This document shows, in pieces, positions 45,566 through 56,877 of a DNA stretch of 64,000 nucleotides (its first letter is position 1; every line of letters starts with the position of its first letter). The notes beneath the pieces are model-generated. The model was not told the origin of the DNA, ran no database searches, and saw only the letters and a list, made by a program, of their open reading frames with translations. Where the stretch lies: positions 1-64,000 of the forward strand of contig JALQPE010002141.1 of the NCBI GenBank assembly GCA_030407315.1, written 5' to 3'. Source of the DNA: Asparagopsis taxiformis (lineage: Eukaryota > Rhodophyta > Florideophyceae > Bonnemaisoniales > Bonnemaisoniaceae). Position numbers and translations under genes: made by a program.

Positions 45566-46498
45566 TCATTCGCCATGTTTCCTCTTTTTCCGTGGCTGCT
45601 CTATTGGCGCCTCTTCTCTATTGTCATCAAATGGAATATCAATATGTTGTTGGAGCGCAGTGAGAAGATTCAAGATGATGCCCACGGCTTCATGCAATTG
45701 ATTCTCGCAGAGATCCTTGTAGGCAGTTTTCAATTCACGTGACACCTTTGCCTCGCGACGACTACTTATTTGAGCGGAACTTCCCTGTTCATTAGCAGCT
45801 TCGTCCTTGAGCTTGGCTCGCAATTGTAGCTTCTTCTCTTTTGCCGACGACTTCATGTCTGTGCATAGTTGGTTGAAGAGTTTGTCTACTATGGCGCGCT
45901 GTACGGGTTGTGTGCGTGAAATTTGTAGAATTTTGTCAACGCATTCACTGGAGGGGAGGTGGGGCTCTATGCAACTGGAAAGAGTAGATGTGAGCGGGGA
46001 TGGAAAATGTTCAGACGGGCGTGCGGTGACTTCGCTAGTGGTGTAGCTCGTGGAGGGTAGTGAATGAACGGGAGCGGGTCGGGAGTGTTGCTTGGAGGGC
46101 CTGGTTTGTGCTTCGGACACGCTCTCCGGTAGTTTGAGGACGTTGAGCTCCATGAGTGCGGGACACTGTGGGGCGGGGGTGATGACGCTGTCCACGAGTT
46201 TGGCGAGGTCGGAGGAGGACTGCGCTGCTGGTGGGGTGTACACGTCCTGTACGGTGGCGTTGTTTGGGGCGGGCAAGGCGATGCAATGGTCCGGGTCGAA
46301 GAGAACGTCTGGTTGTTGGATGTAGGCGGAAGTGTGCACATCGGACATTTTTGGGGTGGCGCAGGTGGTCATGGGCAGTGGCTTGGCTAGATGGGCGGTG
46401 CGCTTGTTGTTGTCGTCGTGCTCATACATGGGTGTGCGCGAGAAGGAGCACAAGTCGCGCAGTTGTTGCGAGTCGTACTCTTGTGGCATGTGGTTCAT
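45566..46498 (-). CDS. unidentified protein, probably nuclear
   Basis: The protein is 310 aa, intronless, starting MNHMPQEYD. I do not recognise the family. Residues 1-185 are Pro/Ser/Thr-rich and likely disordered. Residues about 190-290 are predicted helical, with a charged stretch (SSAKEKKLQLRAKLKDEA) and a hydrophobic heptad-like segment (LHEAVGIILNLLTALQQHI). The C-terminus PRKKRKHGE is a classical monopartite nuclear-localisation signal. The combination suggests a transcription or chromatin co-factor, but this is inference. It is divergent from the bZIP-like gene, with 1.36 kb between the starts. Confidence 0.7.
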   Translation of the reverse strand: MNHMPQEYDSQQLRDLCSFSRTPMYEHDDNNKRTAHLAKPLPMTTCATPKMSDVHTSAYIQQPDVLFDPDHCIALPAPNNATVQDVYTPPAAQSSSDLAKLVDSVITPAPQCPALMELNVLKLPESVSEAQTRPSKQHSRPAPVHSLPSTSYTTSEVTARPSEHFPSPLTSTLSSCIEPHLPSSECVDKILQISRTQPVQRAIVDKLFNQLCTDMKSSAKEKKLQLRAKLKDEAANEQGSSAQISSRREAKVSRELKTAYKDLCENQLHEAVGIILNLLTALQQHIDIPFDDNREEAPIEQPRKKRKHGE

Positions 46499-47862
46499 GA
46501 TGTTGTTTTATACGAAGGATAACGTTGAATGACAAGGGCGTCCAAGTTGTCAGTGTGCTATTTGAGGATGGTGGGGGCAGGCAACAAAGGCGGAGTCGTG
46601 GCGGAGGTCGAAATTGATATACAAGTTGTGAGTCGTTGTTTGGCGATACACGTGCATTGGATTTGCAAGCCATTTGGGGCGATATACGGGTTGTCTCTCC
46701 AACAGGGTCCCTGTTACAGGAACCGCTCGCTGACAAGAGCATTAATTGAGATAAAGGCACGCACGCAACCGGGGCGCGCCTATTGCTTTCCGCAGAGTAC
46801 GATCCACAAGGGCATCCATCTCATCGCATCGCATCGCACGACGCTGCATTTGCGATTTTGTTCACTCACATTGCGTACAAGTTGTACAGCGATCATACGC
46901 ACTGTACTGGCCGCTCAGAAAGGAGAAATAGGCGCGCATCATACCATTTCTACTCATGCCGCCGCTGTCGCATTGCACGTGTATTCTATTTTTTTGCGAA
47001 AAGTGAGGTGCAATTATGAAATGATTCAAGTTTTGCGCCAAATCGCGCACATATTTCCGCATGATGAAAATGGTATCATGTCGCCATCCGATCCGATCCG
47101 ACAATCGTTGCAAGGCCGATCACATGGCACTAGCGACCCTATTCCGCACACCCACAAGTTCAGCCGCTCCTCATCATCTTCATCATCATATACGCGGAAA
47201 CATATAAAGCTCAATGAGCGCCGCTCATCGTCTCGCAATCCAATGCCATGCATTGATCATAAGCGGAGATGCGTAAAACAGGGTTGCACCTATCTGCTCG
47301 CGAGCGAGCGAGCGGCAACCATGCAGTTTCCGTCGATTCAGCCGCTCGTCTCGACATGATACGGTCAGTACTCTGCGCCAGTTGTGTCGCTGCGTGCGCG
47401 CAATGACCGGCACCGCATTACATGCTGGAAGCAAACAAAGGTAGAGCGCATTCTAGTTACAGTGATAAATGCTCGCTGAAACATGTCCAACCGCATGTAA
47501 CTCCATCGTTGGTAGTCCACGCCCATAACGCAACCATGTCGATGCTGGCTGGTTGGAAGCACAACGTACACGTTGCACCATCTCGGTAATGCGCGTCATA
47601 CGTCACGCCCCTCTGTGCCGTTCTCGCTATGCTGTAACGCTGCCTACTCATTGTCTTCTTATTGCCTGGTTGGAACTAACCACCGCCTCGTCGCCCCAAA
47701 TGCCACTCCCACTCCCGCTGCTGCCGCTCCTCGTCCTCCCAATATCTCCTCATCATTCATCCCATTGTCCCATCTAATTCACCCCTTATACTCGTCCTCC
47801 CTTCACTTAACAATTTCACTCATGCACCTATCCGATCACAACTGCTCCCCATACTCTCTAAC
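46499..47862. other. bidirectional intergenic region, 1.36 kb
   Basis: It lies between two divergent genes. A 276-residue plus-strand frame crosses it but has no family resemblance or domain-like composition; I treat it as chance. The presumed promoters of both neighbours are here. Confidence 0.45.
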
Positions 47863-49011
47863 ATGCAGTCTCGCAATAGAGCAAAGCCTTCGTCACGTCA
47901 CCGCCCCACCACCCGAAACCCCTCCTTTCGAAATATTTCTCACCACCATCACACTCAGTTGTCGCCTGATGAACCGCTCGGCTATTCCTTCGATGATGTC
48001 GACTCCAATCCTTCACAATCTTCGTGGCTTCCAACCCTAGCCAACCCAGACAACATAGCAATGACTTCACAGGACATGGATGCATTGATGGACGACAACC
48101 AAACATGGCCACCAACCACACCTACCCATACAGCATCATCTCTCCCCACACCTTCCCATATGCCCTTGCATCAGCACATTCATTCCAGCCCCGAACAAGT
48201 ACAACAACTAGCTCTCCATCACCATTCACCAGCAGCCTCGGTACTTGCTCCCCATGCCCCCACCGTTAAGCAAGAACCGCTTTCACCTGTACAACAACAT
48301 CATCTGCTGCAAACCTATCAACCTACCACAACTCCACAGCACCAGTTCGTTTCACCGTCCCCCCATTCGTCTCTCGTTGCACACAATTCTCTTTCACCCC
48401 ATCCACCGCCAGCTGCAGCAAGCGTTTCTCAAGGCTTCTCCCTCCCGCAAACCATTGCCGGTTCTCATGACCTCACCCATGCGCAGCAACAGCAGCTTCA
48501 CCACTATCATACGCCAGAGCAACAGCTGCAGTCGCAAATTTCATTGCAAGCTTCCGTCACATCTCCGAGTGCAGATGAAAGCGTAGACTGCGACAAATAC
48601 GTTCGCATGGCTTCAGAAACTGCAGAACAGGCAAAGCTGGAACATCGAACCCATCTGAAAGATCAACAGCGCAGAAAGGAGCTGGCCGCTGAAAATAAAG
48701 GCGAGCCGTTGTCAGCGAAGGATAAGGAAAGAGAGCGCAGTCGGCGTGAGAGCGCCGTGACCAGAAAGCGTGCCGAAGTCTACATTCATGAGCTTGAAAG
48801 AATTGTTAGAAGGGTACCGGGTCTCGAAAATGAGATTGCCCGCCTGCAATTGGAGCCGACCCGGCTTACCAACAGTCATCCGCCACAGTTGTCAACCCCC
48901 CGTGTAGTGAGCGCCGAGACTCCTACCAAGTCCGAACCAACGCTTGTGCTCAGCCCTGATTCAACAAACACAAACAGGGTTGTAAATAGTCTTACTCGCC
49001 TTGACTTGTAA
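47863..49011 (+). CDS. bZIP-like transcription factor with atypical basic region
   Basis: The protein is 382 aa. Residues 1-240 are Gln/His/Pro/Ser-rich, activation-domain-like (for example HAQQQQLHHYHTPEQQLQSQ), with a SUMO-type VKQE at about 135-138. A basic region lies at about 285-310 (KERERSRRESAVTRKRAEVY), followed by HELERIV. Whether RESA is aligned with NRESA or the spacing to the first leucine (311) is used, the invariant Asn is absent (Arg294 or Ser293). The following zipper is short and interrupted by Pro319-Gly320. Real DNA binding and dimerisation are therefore uncertain. A bZIP relative is the best call. Confidence 0.65.
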   Translation: MQSRNRAKPSSRHRPTTRNPSFRNISHHHHTQLSPDEPLGYSFDDVDSNPSQSSWLPTLANPDNIAMTSQDMDALMDDNQTWPPTTPTHTASSLPTPSHMPLHQHIHSSPEQVQQLALHHHSPAASVLAPHAPTVKQEPLSPVQQHHLLQTYQPTTTPQHQFVSPSPHSSLVAHNSLSPHPPPAAASVSQGFSLPQTIAGSHDLTHAQQQQLHHYHTPEQQLQSQISLQASVTSPSADESVDCDKYVRMASETAEQAKLEHRTHLKDQQRRKELAAENKGEPLSAKDKERERSRRESAVTRKRAEVYIHELERIVRRVPGLENEIARLQLEPTRLTNSHPPQLSTPRVVSAETPTKSEPTLVLSPDSTNTNRVVNSLTRLDL

Positions 49012-49361
49012 CCGTTTGGCTGGAACAGACCCGACCATACCGAATTTGTATTCTATCAGTCTTGCAGTCGTTCTCACATTTCAGTCTAGTTAGCATTATC
49101 ACGGGTCGACCATCACTATTATTGTTTGTAGATACTTGAAAACGTTTGTTATATACGTAGTCCATGGCACAGAACAAACTGCCGTTTACAGTAAAGCCAC
49201 TATTGTAGAGATAAACACAAGTGCTACACAACTTCCAGTTCAAACAATGCCATTCCGAGCGAGCTCCGAAATTTACAGAATCGAGGATGTCCATGGGCTC
49301 AGGTCGTGCAAAGCACAAACATCATCCAGCCTCGAGAAGAGCTCAACAAATACCAAACACA
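49012..49361. other. 3' intergenic between convergent genes
   Basis: 350 bp between the bZIP-like gene stop and the PP4R1-like gene stop. No gene seen. Confidence 0.4.
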
Positions 49362-52300
49362 TTAGCGTCGTTTACGAAACAGTCCGCGGAAGAAACCACC
49401 CCCATTACTGCTCAGACTCTCACCGCCACTCCCAGCAGTTGCAGCTGACACAGACGAGTTTGACCCAGACGGCTTTCCTCCATATACTTTCTCACCGGAA
49501 CTATGGAATGACGACATCATTGTCCTAGTCTGCTGGTAAGACCCGTTCTCCAACGGTGATTCCGGTACTGAGATTAATGCCTCATTCGGTGGTTTGTTCC
49601 TTTTCCATGGTGCGTTTCCCTTAAACGACGGCAAACCCGATTCACTTTCAAACACAATTGGTACTGAGCTGCCATCTGTAGCTCCATTGCCTCGGCTACC
49701 ATTCCCTTGGATCACTGGTCGTCGATGATCCAGCGATGCACTTCGACCGTGCTGACGCAACGACATAGGTTGAGGCCTGCCATCTGCAGAGTATTCCGGA
49801 GAAATTGTGCTCATGCTGGGGAAGTCAGCAGTTCCCACCGTTCCAGCCAGTATCTCATCACCTCCTGTCCCAGGCCCATTCGCACCAACGGCTTCAGTGT
49901 TTGCTGCCAGTAATCGTGGACCACTGATGCTGAACTCTTCGGCACTCACTAAAGGAGATCCTGAATTTGCTACCGGCCTTGCTCGCGAACTGTCTCCATC
50001 CACAGTCTCAGCACGTTTCTTCTTCTTTCTTCGCAACGCACTCAACGTCCGCTTGGGTCCCTCTTTACCTGTTTTTCCCCATCCAGATTCATCTCCACCC
50101 TCAGCTTTAGCATTTCGCTTACTTCTGCTTTCCATGGAGAGTTGCCGAGGTAATTGAGCCAACATGCCATTCCATGATTTGCTTCTTGCTTCATACCGCG
50201 CCGCTCTTCCAACTGTCTTCTGAACAACTGGTACTCCACCATTAAGAATCTTCTGTTCATTCGCAACCGCTCTTGAGCTCGGTTGAGGTGCCTTGGGATG
50301 AACGCTATCACTTGACGGCTTGGGTTTCCTGGCCAATGTCGTTAATAGGCTTTCACCACCGTTCATGTCACCATTCTCAGTTCTGCTAGTGTACCCAGGC
50401 GAGAGTCCAGGTTCCTCAAGGTCGTTATCATCCAGCGTTGATCCGAGATATGCGGTAGAATCGACCTCAGCTAATTTCGGATGGTAACCCGGCTTCATAA
50501 CAGAAGCAGCAGCAGAACTGGCTTTTGCTGCAGAAATCACAGCTTTGGAAACAGATAGTTGCCCTGAGGACTGTTCGAGACTGGGTCGACGGACATGAAG
50601 CATTATCCTGTTGCCACGAGCAGAATTCAGTCTCCCACGAGCTCGTTTCTGTGTGCGCGGGAGGAATCCATAAAACTCTTGTTCCTCCCGATACTTGTTC
50701 TGATCATCCACAATGGTCTCTTTCGCCTCCTTCAATTTAGCTTTGACTCTTTCATCATGAGTTTGTAAAATACTAACCACGTCCATGTCGGAATCCTTCC
50801 GTAGCACTTCGAGTGCTTCATTGTACTCTGGGGAACCGTAGCACATCGGTGCCATAGACGCAAGTATAGACGCAACTCGAATTCGTACGTTTGCCACCGG
50901 GTCCTTAGCGAGCTGTAGCATTTGCCCGGAAAACAACTCTGCAAACCTCTTGTAGCTGAAAATCTTTAGTGCAGATGCACCTCCATCTAGAAGCGCCAGT
51001 CGCATCCAAAAGGGTCCAGATGCGGCTTTCTTCCAATATTGTTCGATGGCAGTGTTGCGGTCTTTAGTCGATGGAATGTTTCTCAGAGACTTCGACATTG
51101 CATCCATTGCCGCCTCTCGGACCAGGGGAGTTCCTTGCTCTGTAAGACGGTAGAGCAGAGGGAGAACATTTTCTAACAGAGCGTCAGCTGGTATGATTTC
51201 CGCACATTTGCCCAACTGTTCAGCGAGGCTCTTCTGTATGCGCCATTCGCCCTCAGACAGCATAGTCAGATCAGTAAATACTGGAGCGAGGCGGCGCACT
51301 GAAGCAGGATCAGTTCCATCTCGAGCGAATGCCGAAAGGAGATCGTAAAAATGGGCAAGCGCATTCATACGAACCATAGGATTCTCGTCCTGTAAAAGGG
51401 AACAAACAGCTGTGAAAAGCCGTTCAAAATTTCCTCGCGGAGCAAGTAGAGCTGCTGTTTCATGAATTCCAGCAGCTAGAATCCAGCGCACTTCTTCATC
51501 AGTATCTTTTGCCAAGTATTCGCAGAGGCCACTAAGTTCTAGAGAATATCTCTCTCCTAGAGCCTTGGCAACGCCCGGAAGATTGAATGCGCAATTCCTG
51601 CGAATGAGCGGCCCATTGCATGTAGCCATTCCAGCATATGCCTTATACGCTTCCTTACGAAAGGATTTTCTTGAGAACAAGGCCAACGAGTACGCAAATT
51701 GGCCAAACACTTCAGAGGCAACCTCTAGAAGAAGGTATGTGTCGTCGTCTACGAGTCTCTGATCCTCTGCCGAAAACTTGCGAGCGAATACGGATAGCCG
51801 AGTAAAAACTGGAGGCAAGAGATCACGGAAAAGTCTTCCTGGACCTCCCTTATCGCGATGGGACTGCAAAATATGTGCCATGGTACGCATAGCAGTTGCA
51901 CGGAGGCGGGCTTCCTCGGGTGGTTCCAGAAGACGTTCAATACGGGGCCATACATCGGCTTCGGTTACACGAAGTGGAAGAGCGGCACCAACAAAAGCGA
52001 GACTCTCCACGACTGTACCACGAACTTCAATATCTGGATCTTCAAACAGTTCAACTGCACGTGGAAGAATGACCTTTTCCACTTTCGTTTTGTCCAGACA
52101 CTGTGCCAAGGCTCCAATCACACGAGCTGCGACTTTGCGAGAAGTGTACAACGATTCTTTGGCATGAATATCTACAAGAGCGACAATGTCCTTAACCTCT
52201 TGAGTGGTCCACTTCATATTTGGCAAGCAGTCTACAAGAATCCCACCCCAGAGGTTGTAAAGCTCTTCATACTCTGGCGCAGCCTTACCTTTTGATTCCT

Positions 52301-53206
52301 GTATAACACCAAAGGAAGCGCAAGTAATCATGTTGGCGGTGGCGGGTTCCAGATCGAGACAAACAACGTCGAACAAGCGCTGCGCGGATTTGATTTGGAG
52401 ATCAATGTTCCAGTATGGGACGTGCTTGCATAAAACGGGGAGAAGAATCTTCATGGTGTCGTCTAGGCAGTGATCCAAAAGCTGTTGGAGCTCGAACAAA
52501 ATGAATTCGCGTTCAGAATCTGGACCTGCAACCAAGACTTCTGCCATCTTCTGTACACTGTATATGGCGTCAAGACTTGCCATGTCAATCATGCGCTCGT
52601 CCTCTTGACCCTATGTCAAATGATGGATATGGAGGGGCGAAATGAAGGACAAGTTAGCGCTAGGTGAGTTGACGTCAAAGCATTACTGGGTGAAGAAAGT
52701 AAGCAACTTACAACAAAACGATCGTCATTAGGAACATCTGTGGTGACGTTAGGGTTGATGTCGGGAGAGGTGGCACCAACGTCGGGTTGCGAATGCATGT
52801 CGGGGCGCGCAGAAAAGTCTGTGGGAGTGTTTGCGGCCATCTTGTTGAGTTGGTGCATGGGTAAGACGGGATGCGGAGAGTCGGGACGCAGGGGCATGGG
52901 GCTATCCGGTCTGAAAAGCGGGGCGGGAGAATCTGGACGCAGGCGATGGGTATTGTCGGCGGGAAGCGAATGGTCATGTGCATCGGATTGGAAGGGGGCG
53001 ACGTTTGTTGAGGCGGACGGATTTGGCGGCGAAGTGTGGAGCAAGGGGGAATCGGGACGCGGGGGGACTACCGGGGAATGGGGTCGTGGGGAGGAGGAAC
53101 GCGGTAGACGCTTTGCGGGCGGACGAAGAACGGGCGACACGGGGCCATCTGTGCGGCGGGTGAGAGTATCCATGGATGCATCGGAGGCGGTCTGAGCGGG
53201 GGACAT
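49362..53206 (-). CDS. HEAT-repeat phosphatase regulatory subunit, PP4R1-like, two exons
   Basis: Exon 1 is 53206-52712 and exon 2 52610-49362, joined across a 101-nt intron; 1247 aa. The first ~165 residues are Pro/Ser-rich, with RPDSP repeated at least five times. The HEAT array, about residues 175-800, is of the PP2A-A/PP4R1 type: PRAVELFEDPDIEVRGTVVE, LFTAVCSLLQDENPMVRMNA, LLPPVF, VLPLLYRLTEQGTPLVREAA, DPVANVRIRVASILASM. The remaining C-terminus is basic, Ser/Gly-rich and likely disordered. PP4R1 scaffolds the PP4 catalytic subunit. A PP2A scaffold is less likely because of length and the extra tails. The catalytic partner is not in this window. Confidence 0.85.
52611..52711 (-). other. 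intron of the PP4R1-like gene
   Basis: 101 nt, donor GTAAGTT after GACGATCGTTTTGTT, acceptor CATAG before GGTCAAGAGG, phase 0. Splicing joins DDRFV to GQEDERMIDMASLDA without a stop. Confidence 0.75.
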
Positions 53207-54825
53207 CGCGCACGCAAGGGAGGCAGGCACAGCGTAGGTTTGTTTGCAGCGCTTGGCCTCGCTTGAGTGGCGAGGAGGGGAAATTGGAAATGATCAGACG
53301 GAGTGGAGCGGGGCGATGAGGGATGGTGGCGTCGATACAGATGTACAAGTGCGCACAACAAGTCGAAGACGGGCGTGGAGCAACGGTGTAGCCAAAACGG
53401 GAGTATATCTCTCTCTATACTACTGTACGCGTGGGTTTTTTCACTGACCTGCACGGGGTCTCTGACTGTGTCTGCGGTCAGTTGTGGCTTGCTGCCCAGG
53501 CTGGTTGGATGCCACCGAAGTGGATACAAAAACGAATGAAAATTGGGAAAATGATCGAAAAGGTTTGGCGCGCTTATTGATATGGTCCGAAAGGTCATAG
53601 CAATACAGCACGCTTGGCGTCGGCGTGAGAAGGCGCATCAACAATGGCTGGCCGGGCCAATAATGATAGCAAATGTGCTGAAAGCATGTGCCACACGTGG
53701 CCTTTTTGGCGGGCTTCCATACAGTGGACCTGTGGGCATATAATGGACAAACGTGGAACTGTCTGTCTGCCCCGGCGCGCCAATGCCATGCATCACATCC
53801 AAGTGCTCGATTGGCCCAACCTCTGAAAAACAATTAAATAAGGTACGCAATTTGTACCTTCGCGCTCCAAACGCCACTTGTCTTGCACAACGCTGGTGAG
53901 GCCACACGCTTTGGCATATCAATGTTATGACGTGAGATAATTGGACCCAATTCTAATTCATAAATTATGCAATCGCTGACACTAAACTCTCGCGAGCAAG
54001 CAACCTCACATTACAGTATCTTACACCATTCAATGCCCAGCCGCGCTGCAATTCACCTTTTCTTTCTTCATCACCGCAGTCCATTCCAGCGTGCACACAT
54101 CATCATCCTTGGTATACGCCACTCACTGCTTTCCTCCGCCCACTGTAACTAATCTACACCTTCATGCTGCCCGCCCAACATCGACCACCCATCAATTGCC
54201 CCCAACCTACTCGCCAGAGCATAACAAACCCTTCGCCTCGACCGTACAACCGCTCTGTTGCCCGTGCCTCCTCTGCCTCCTTTCCGTCCTCTCTCGAGAC
54301 CGCATATTCTTCCCACAACCCTCCCTCCGTTCCAACTTGCAAAACACTCAAAAGAGGAATGCGCCTCGCTGCACACTTCCCAACCCAGCAATAACGCTCT
54401 CTACTCTTTTATTTTTGCACACACTTGTTCATCCACTCGCCTGCGTTGTGTCATTTATGACGACGAAAACCATCATTGCTTGTTATCCACTACTATACAC
54501 TACTACTACACATCTATATTATTTGTCAACAACTGTAAATGCCGCCAAGTGCATCTTACTCAACTTTTACATTACTTGTGCCAAGCCATCACGAGAGTAA
54601 AAGTACAAGCCCCAATCACCCCAATTGCTTCATCGCGCATATCGACGAAGCATCTTCTTCAACTGCTCGCACGACGCTAATCACAACGCGTGTACCATTC
54701 TTCAATAAATAAACCCACTGGTGTTACATAGATTTAATATGTATCATTTCTTCTTCTTCAAGCTTGCTATGCAACAGTTCAAAAGTTTGGTAACCTCATA
54801 TTTTCCTATTCACATCCTCTTATTA
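53207..54825. other. 1.6-kb intergenic stretch
   Basis: Presumed promoter of the PP4R1-like gene plus the 3' flank of the kinesin. Short frames (up to 176 residues) are low-complexity or antisense-like; none is convincing. Confidence 0.4.
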
Positions 54826-56877
54826 TTATGTGGAAATATGCTTGGCCGTGGACGGTACCTTATGTCCTGCCACCAACTGGTCATATACACTTCGTTCCGT
54901 GTATCCATAACCGTAGAATGATTTGAACGCTTTCCATCCCTTCGGCTTTTTCGGTTTCTCTCTTTGCGAAAAATCTACAACACTCTCACTGATTCTCAGC
55001 ATCCGGTCTAGTGTTGGTGCTTCAATGACATCAACTTCTTCCAAATCATCATCTTCATCAATGGCTACAGGCACCACACACTCTTTCTCTGTTTCAGAAT
55101 CATCAATATCTGCAACCATGTCCTCCGGCAATGGTAGGGGTCTCGGTCTTCGCCCAGCTGCTGTCCGGACAGATGGCACTCTGCTCAAAACTGTAACAAT
55201 ACTTTCCGTGCTCCCAAGGTCCCTTTCCGGGATGGACTGTTCCGATGCAGAGCTTTCCCGGGGTGCACTTCTTGCGTCTCCATCATCCAGCGATTCACTC
55301 CCTGGTGGTGTCATAGACTCGGCCGTCACGAGTGAGTCGGCTGCCTCAACAGGTATCCAGCTCTTCATGTTCTCGCTAAGATCTTCCAGGTGTTGTTCTG
55401 CTTTCTTTACATGTGCTCCCTTCTTCCGCGAAATATGGAGCTGTTCGCGAGCCTCTTCCAGCTTTTGATAGCATAGTACCATAGCTTTGCGAATGGTCCG
55501 CTCGCCCATTTTAGCTTTGCGCAAACCAGAACGAAGCTCCAATGCTCGAGAACGGAGGCCGCGAAATTCAGTTGTTTTCATTTTCAGTTGGCTTCGCAAA
55601 TGTTCATTCTCTGTTTCTACTTCATCGACATGCTCCTTGAGATATTTCACCTCCTCACGAGCAGCTTGCAGCTCAATAGTTGCTGCAATTGCAGCTGCTG
55701 TATCCATACCTGCGGAACTCTCACTTGCCTTCGATTCGTTAGAACTTGGATTCTCGCCACGCACTTCGGCTAGCTCAGTTTCCATTAGAGCGCAGCGTTC
55801 TTTGAGAACCGCAAGCTCGGTTGCCGCTTCTTTGTACTTGGAACGATAGTCGACGATTTCGTTTCGACTAGCGTTTGTTGTGATCTTCTTTGCGCGCTCC
55901 GCAAATTTCAGAGTACTTATCGTTTCCTCCACATGCAAGCTGGATGGAGTCACAGCGCATAACACAGCAGTCTTGGCGTTACCACCAAGAGCAGGACGCA
56001 AGAGACGTGTGAGTTTGGAATCTCGGTATGGTAGATGGCCAAGTTTAGAGGGGTCAGCAGATGAAGATGAAAGGCGGTTGATAATGGTACCGAGTACGAG
56101 CAGAGATTTGTTAATATGGGCACCCTCCTTCTGGCGTGTGCCCTCCGCACCAGTAGATTTGATTCGCTCCGAACCGGCAAGATCAACAAGATTGAGGCTA
56201 CTGGCTCGAAAGCTTTGATCAACGCCCTCAGCACCCTTAGATTCGATGTGTAACGTGAAAACGGTGTGACTACGACTGCTTTGCGGATTCATCTTGGTTT
56301 CACCGACCTGACGAGCCGACTGGCCTTTCTCAAGTACAGCCATTGCATCCTCGAATGTTTCAACGATAGATTCCTCAGCATCTACAAATACGCGACCGGC
56401 CTTGTCCTCGCGTACGGTAAGATTATCGTGGGTGGGGTTTTGCAAATCGCGTATCCTGTCGTTGTAAATTTCGACATACGAAACGCGGACGAGAAATCGT
56501 CGCGTGCGGGAAGCGTTTGCGGAACGCAGTACATGTTTGATAGCAAGCGGGGTGATTCCGGGATCTTGTGGAACGCCAAGCATGGAATGGGTTTTGCCGC
56601 TACTGGTTTGACCGTATGCGAACACGGTGGCATTGAAGCCGCCGAGGGCGCTTTCGACAATCGGGGATGCAATTGTGTCGTACACATCTTCGTTTGTAGT
56701 ATCGGGCTTGAAGAGAGCGTCGTAGAGAAAGGACATTGGATTTCGTGCATCGTTGTTTTGCTTTCTAGAGATAGCGTTTTGGTCGAGGGACCATGCGGAG
56801 ACGGCATTTCGGGTACCGTTAATTTCGCGCGAGTTGAGGGGACGAACTCGTACGCCGACAATGACGCTGTCGGTCAT
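54826..56877 (-). CDS. kinesin motor protein, kinesin-7 (CENP-E-like)
   Basis: The protein is 683 aa with an N-terminal motor (about 1-335). It has VRVRPLNSRE (9-18), the P-loop AYGQTSSGKT (87-96), switch I NPQSSRSH, switch II DLAGSE, KSLLVLGTIINRL, HLPYRDSKLTRLL, and the kinesin-7-type neck entry LKFAERAKKITT. A coiled coil occupies about 340-500 (for example ELQAAREEVKYLKEHVDEVE), followed by an acidic, Ser-rich tail of about 180 residues. The motor moves on microtubules toward plus ends; family members act at kinetochores and in cytokinesis. It is much shorter than animal CENP-E (over 2600 aa), closer to plant and algal kinesin-7 proteins. Confidence 0.95.
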   Translation of the reverse strand: MTDSVIVGVRVRPLNSREINGTRNAVSAWSLDQNAISRKQNNDARNPMSFLYDALFKPDTTNEDVYDTIASPIVESALGGFNATVFAYGQTSSGKTHSMLGVPQDPGITPLAIKHVLRSANASRTRRFLVRVSYVEIYNDRIRDLQNPTHDNLTVREDKAGRVFVDAEESIVETFEDAMAVLEKGQSARQVGETKMNPQSSRSHTVFTLHIESKGAEGVDQSFRASSLNLVDLAGSERIKSTGAEGTRQKEGAHINKSLLVLGTIINRLSSSSADPSKLGHLPYRDSKLTRLLRPALGGNAKTAVLCAVTPSSLHVEETISTLKFAERAKKITTNASRNEIVDYRSKYKEAATELAVLKERCALMETELAEVRGENPSSNESKASESSAGMDTAAAIAATIELQAAREEVKYLKEHVDEVETENEHLRSQLKMKTTEFRGLRSRALELRSGLRKAKMGERTIRKAMVLCYQKLEEAREQLHISRKKGAHVKKAEQHLEDLSENMKSWIPVEAADSLVTAESMTPPGSESLDDGDARSAPRESSASEQSIPERDLGSTESIVTVLSRVPSVRTAAGRRPRPLPLPEDMVADIDDSETEKECVVPVAIDEDDDLEEVDVIEAPTLDRMLRISESVVDFSQREKPKKPKGWKAFKSFYGYGYTERSVYDQLVAGHKVPSTAKHIST

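Noticed and set aside
46529..47359. 276-residue plus-strand frame between divergent genes
   Set aside because: No recognisable motif, irregular composition, and it begins almost at the start of the opposite gene; most likely chance.
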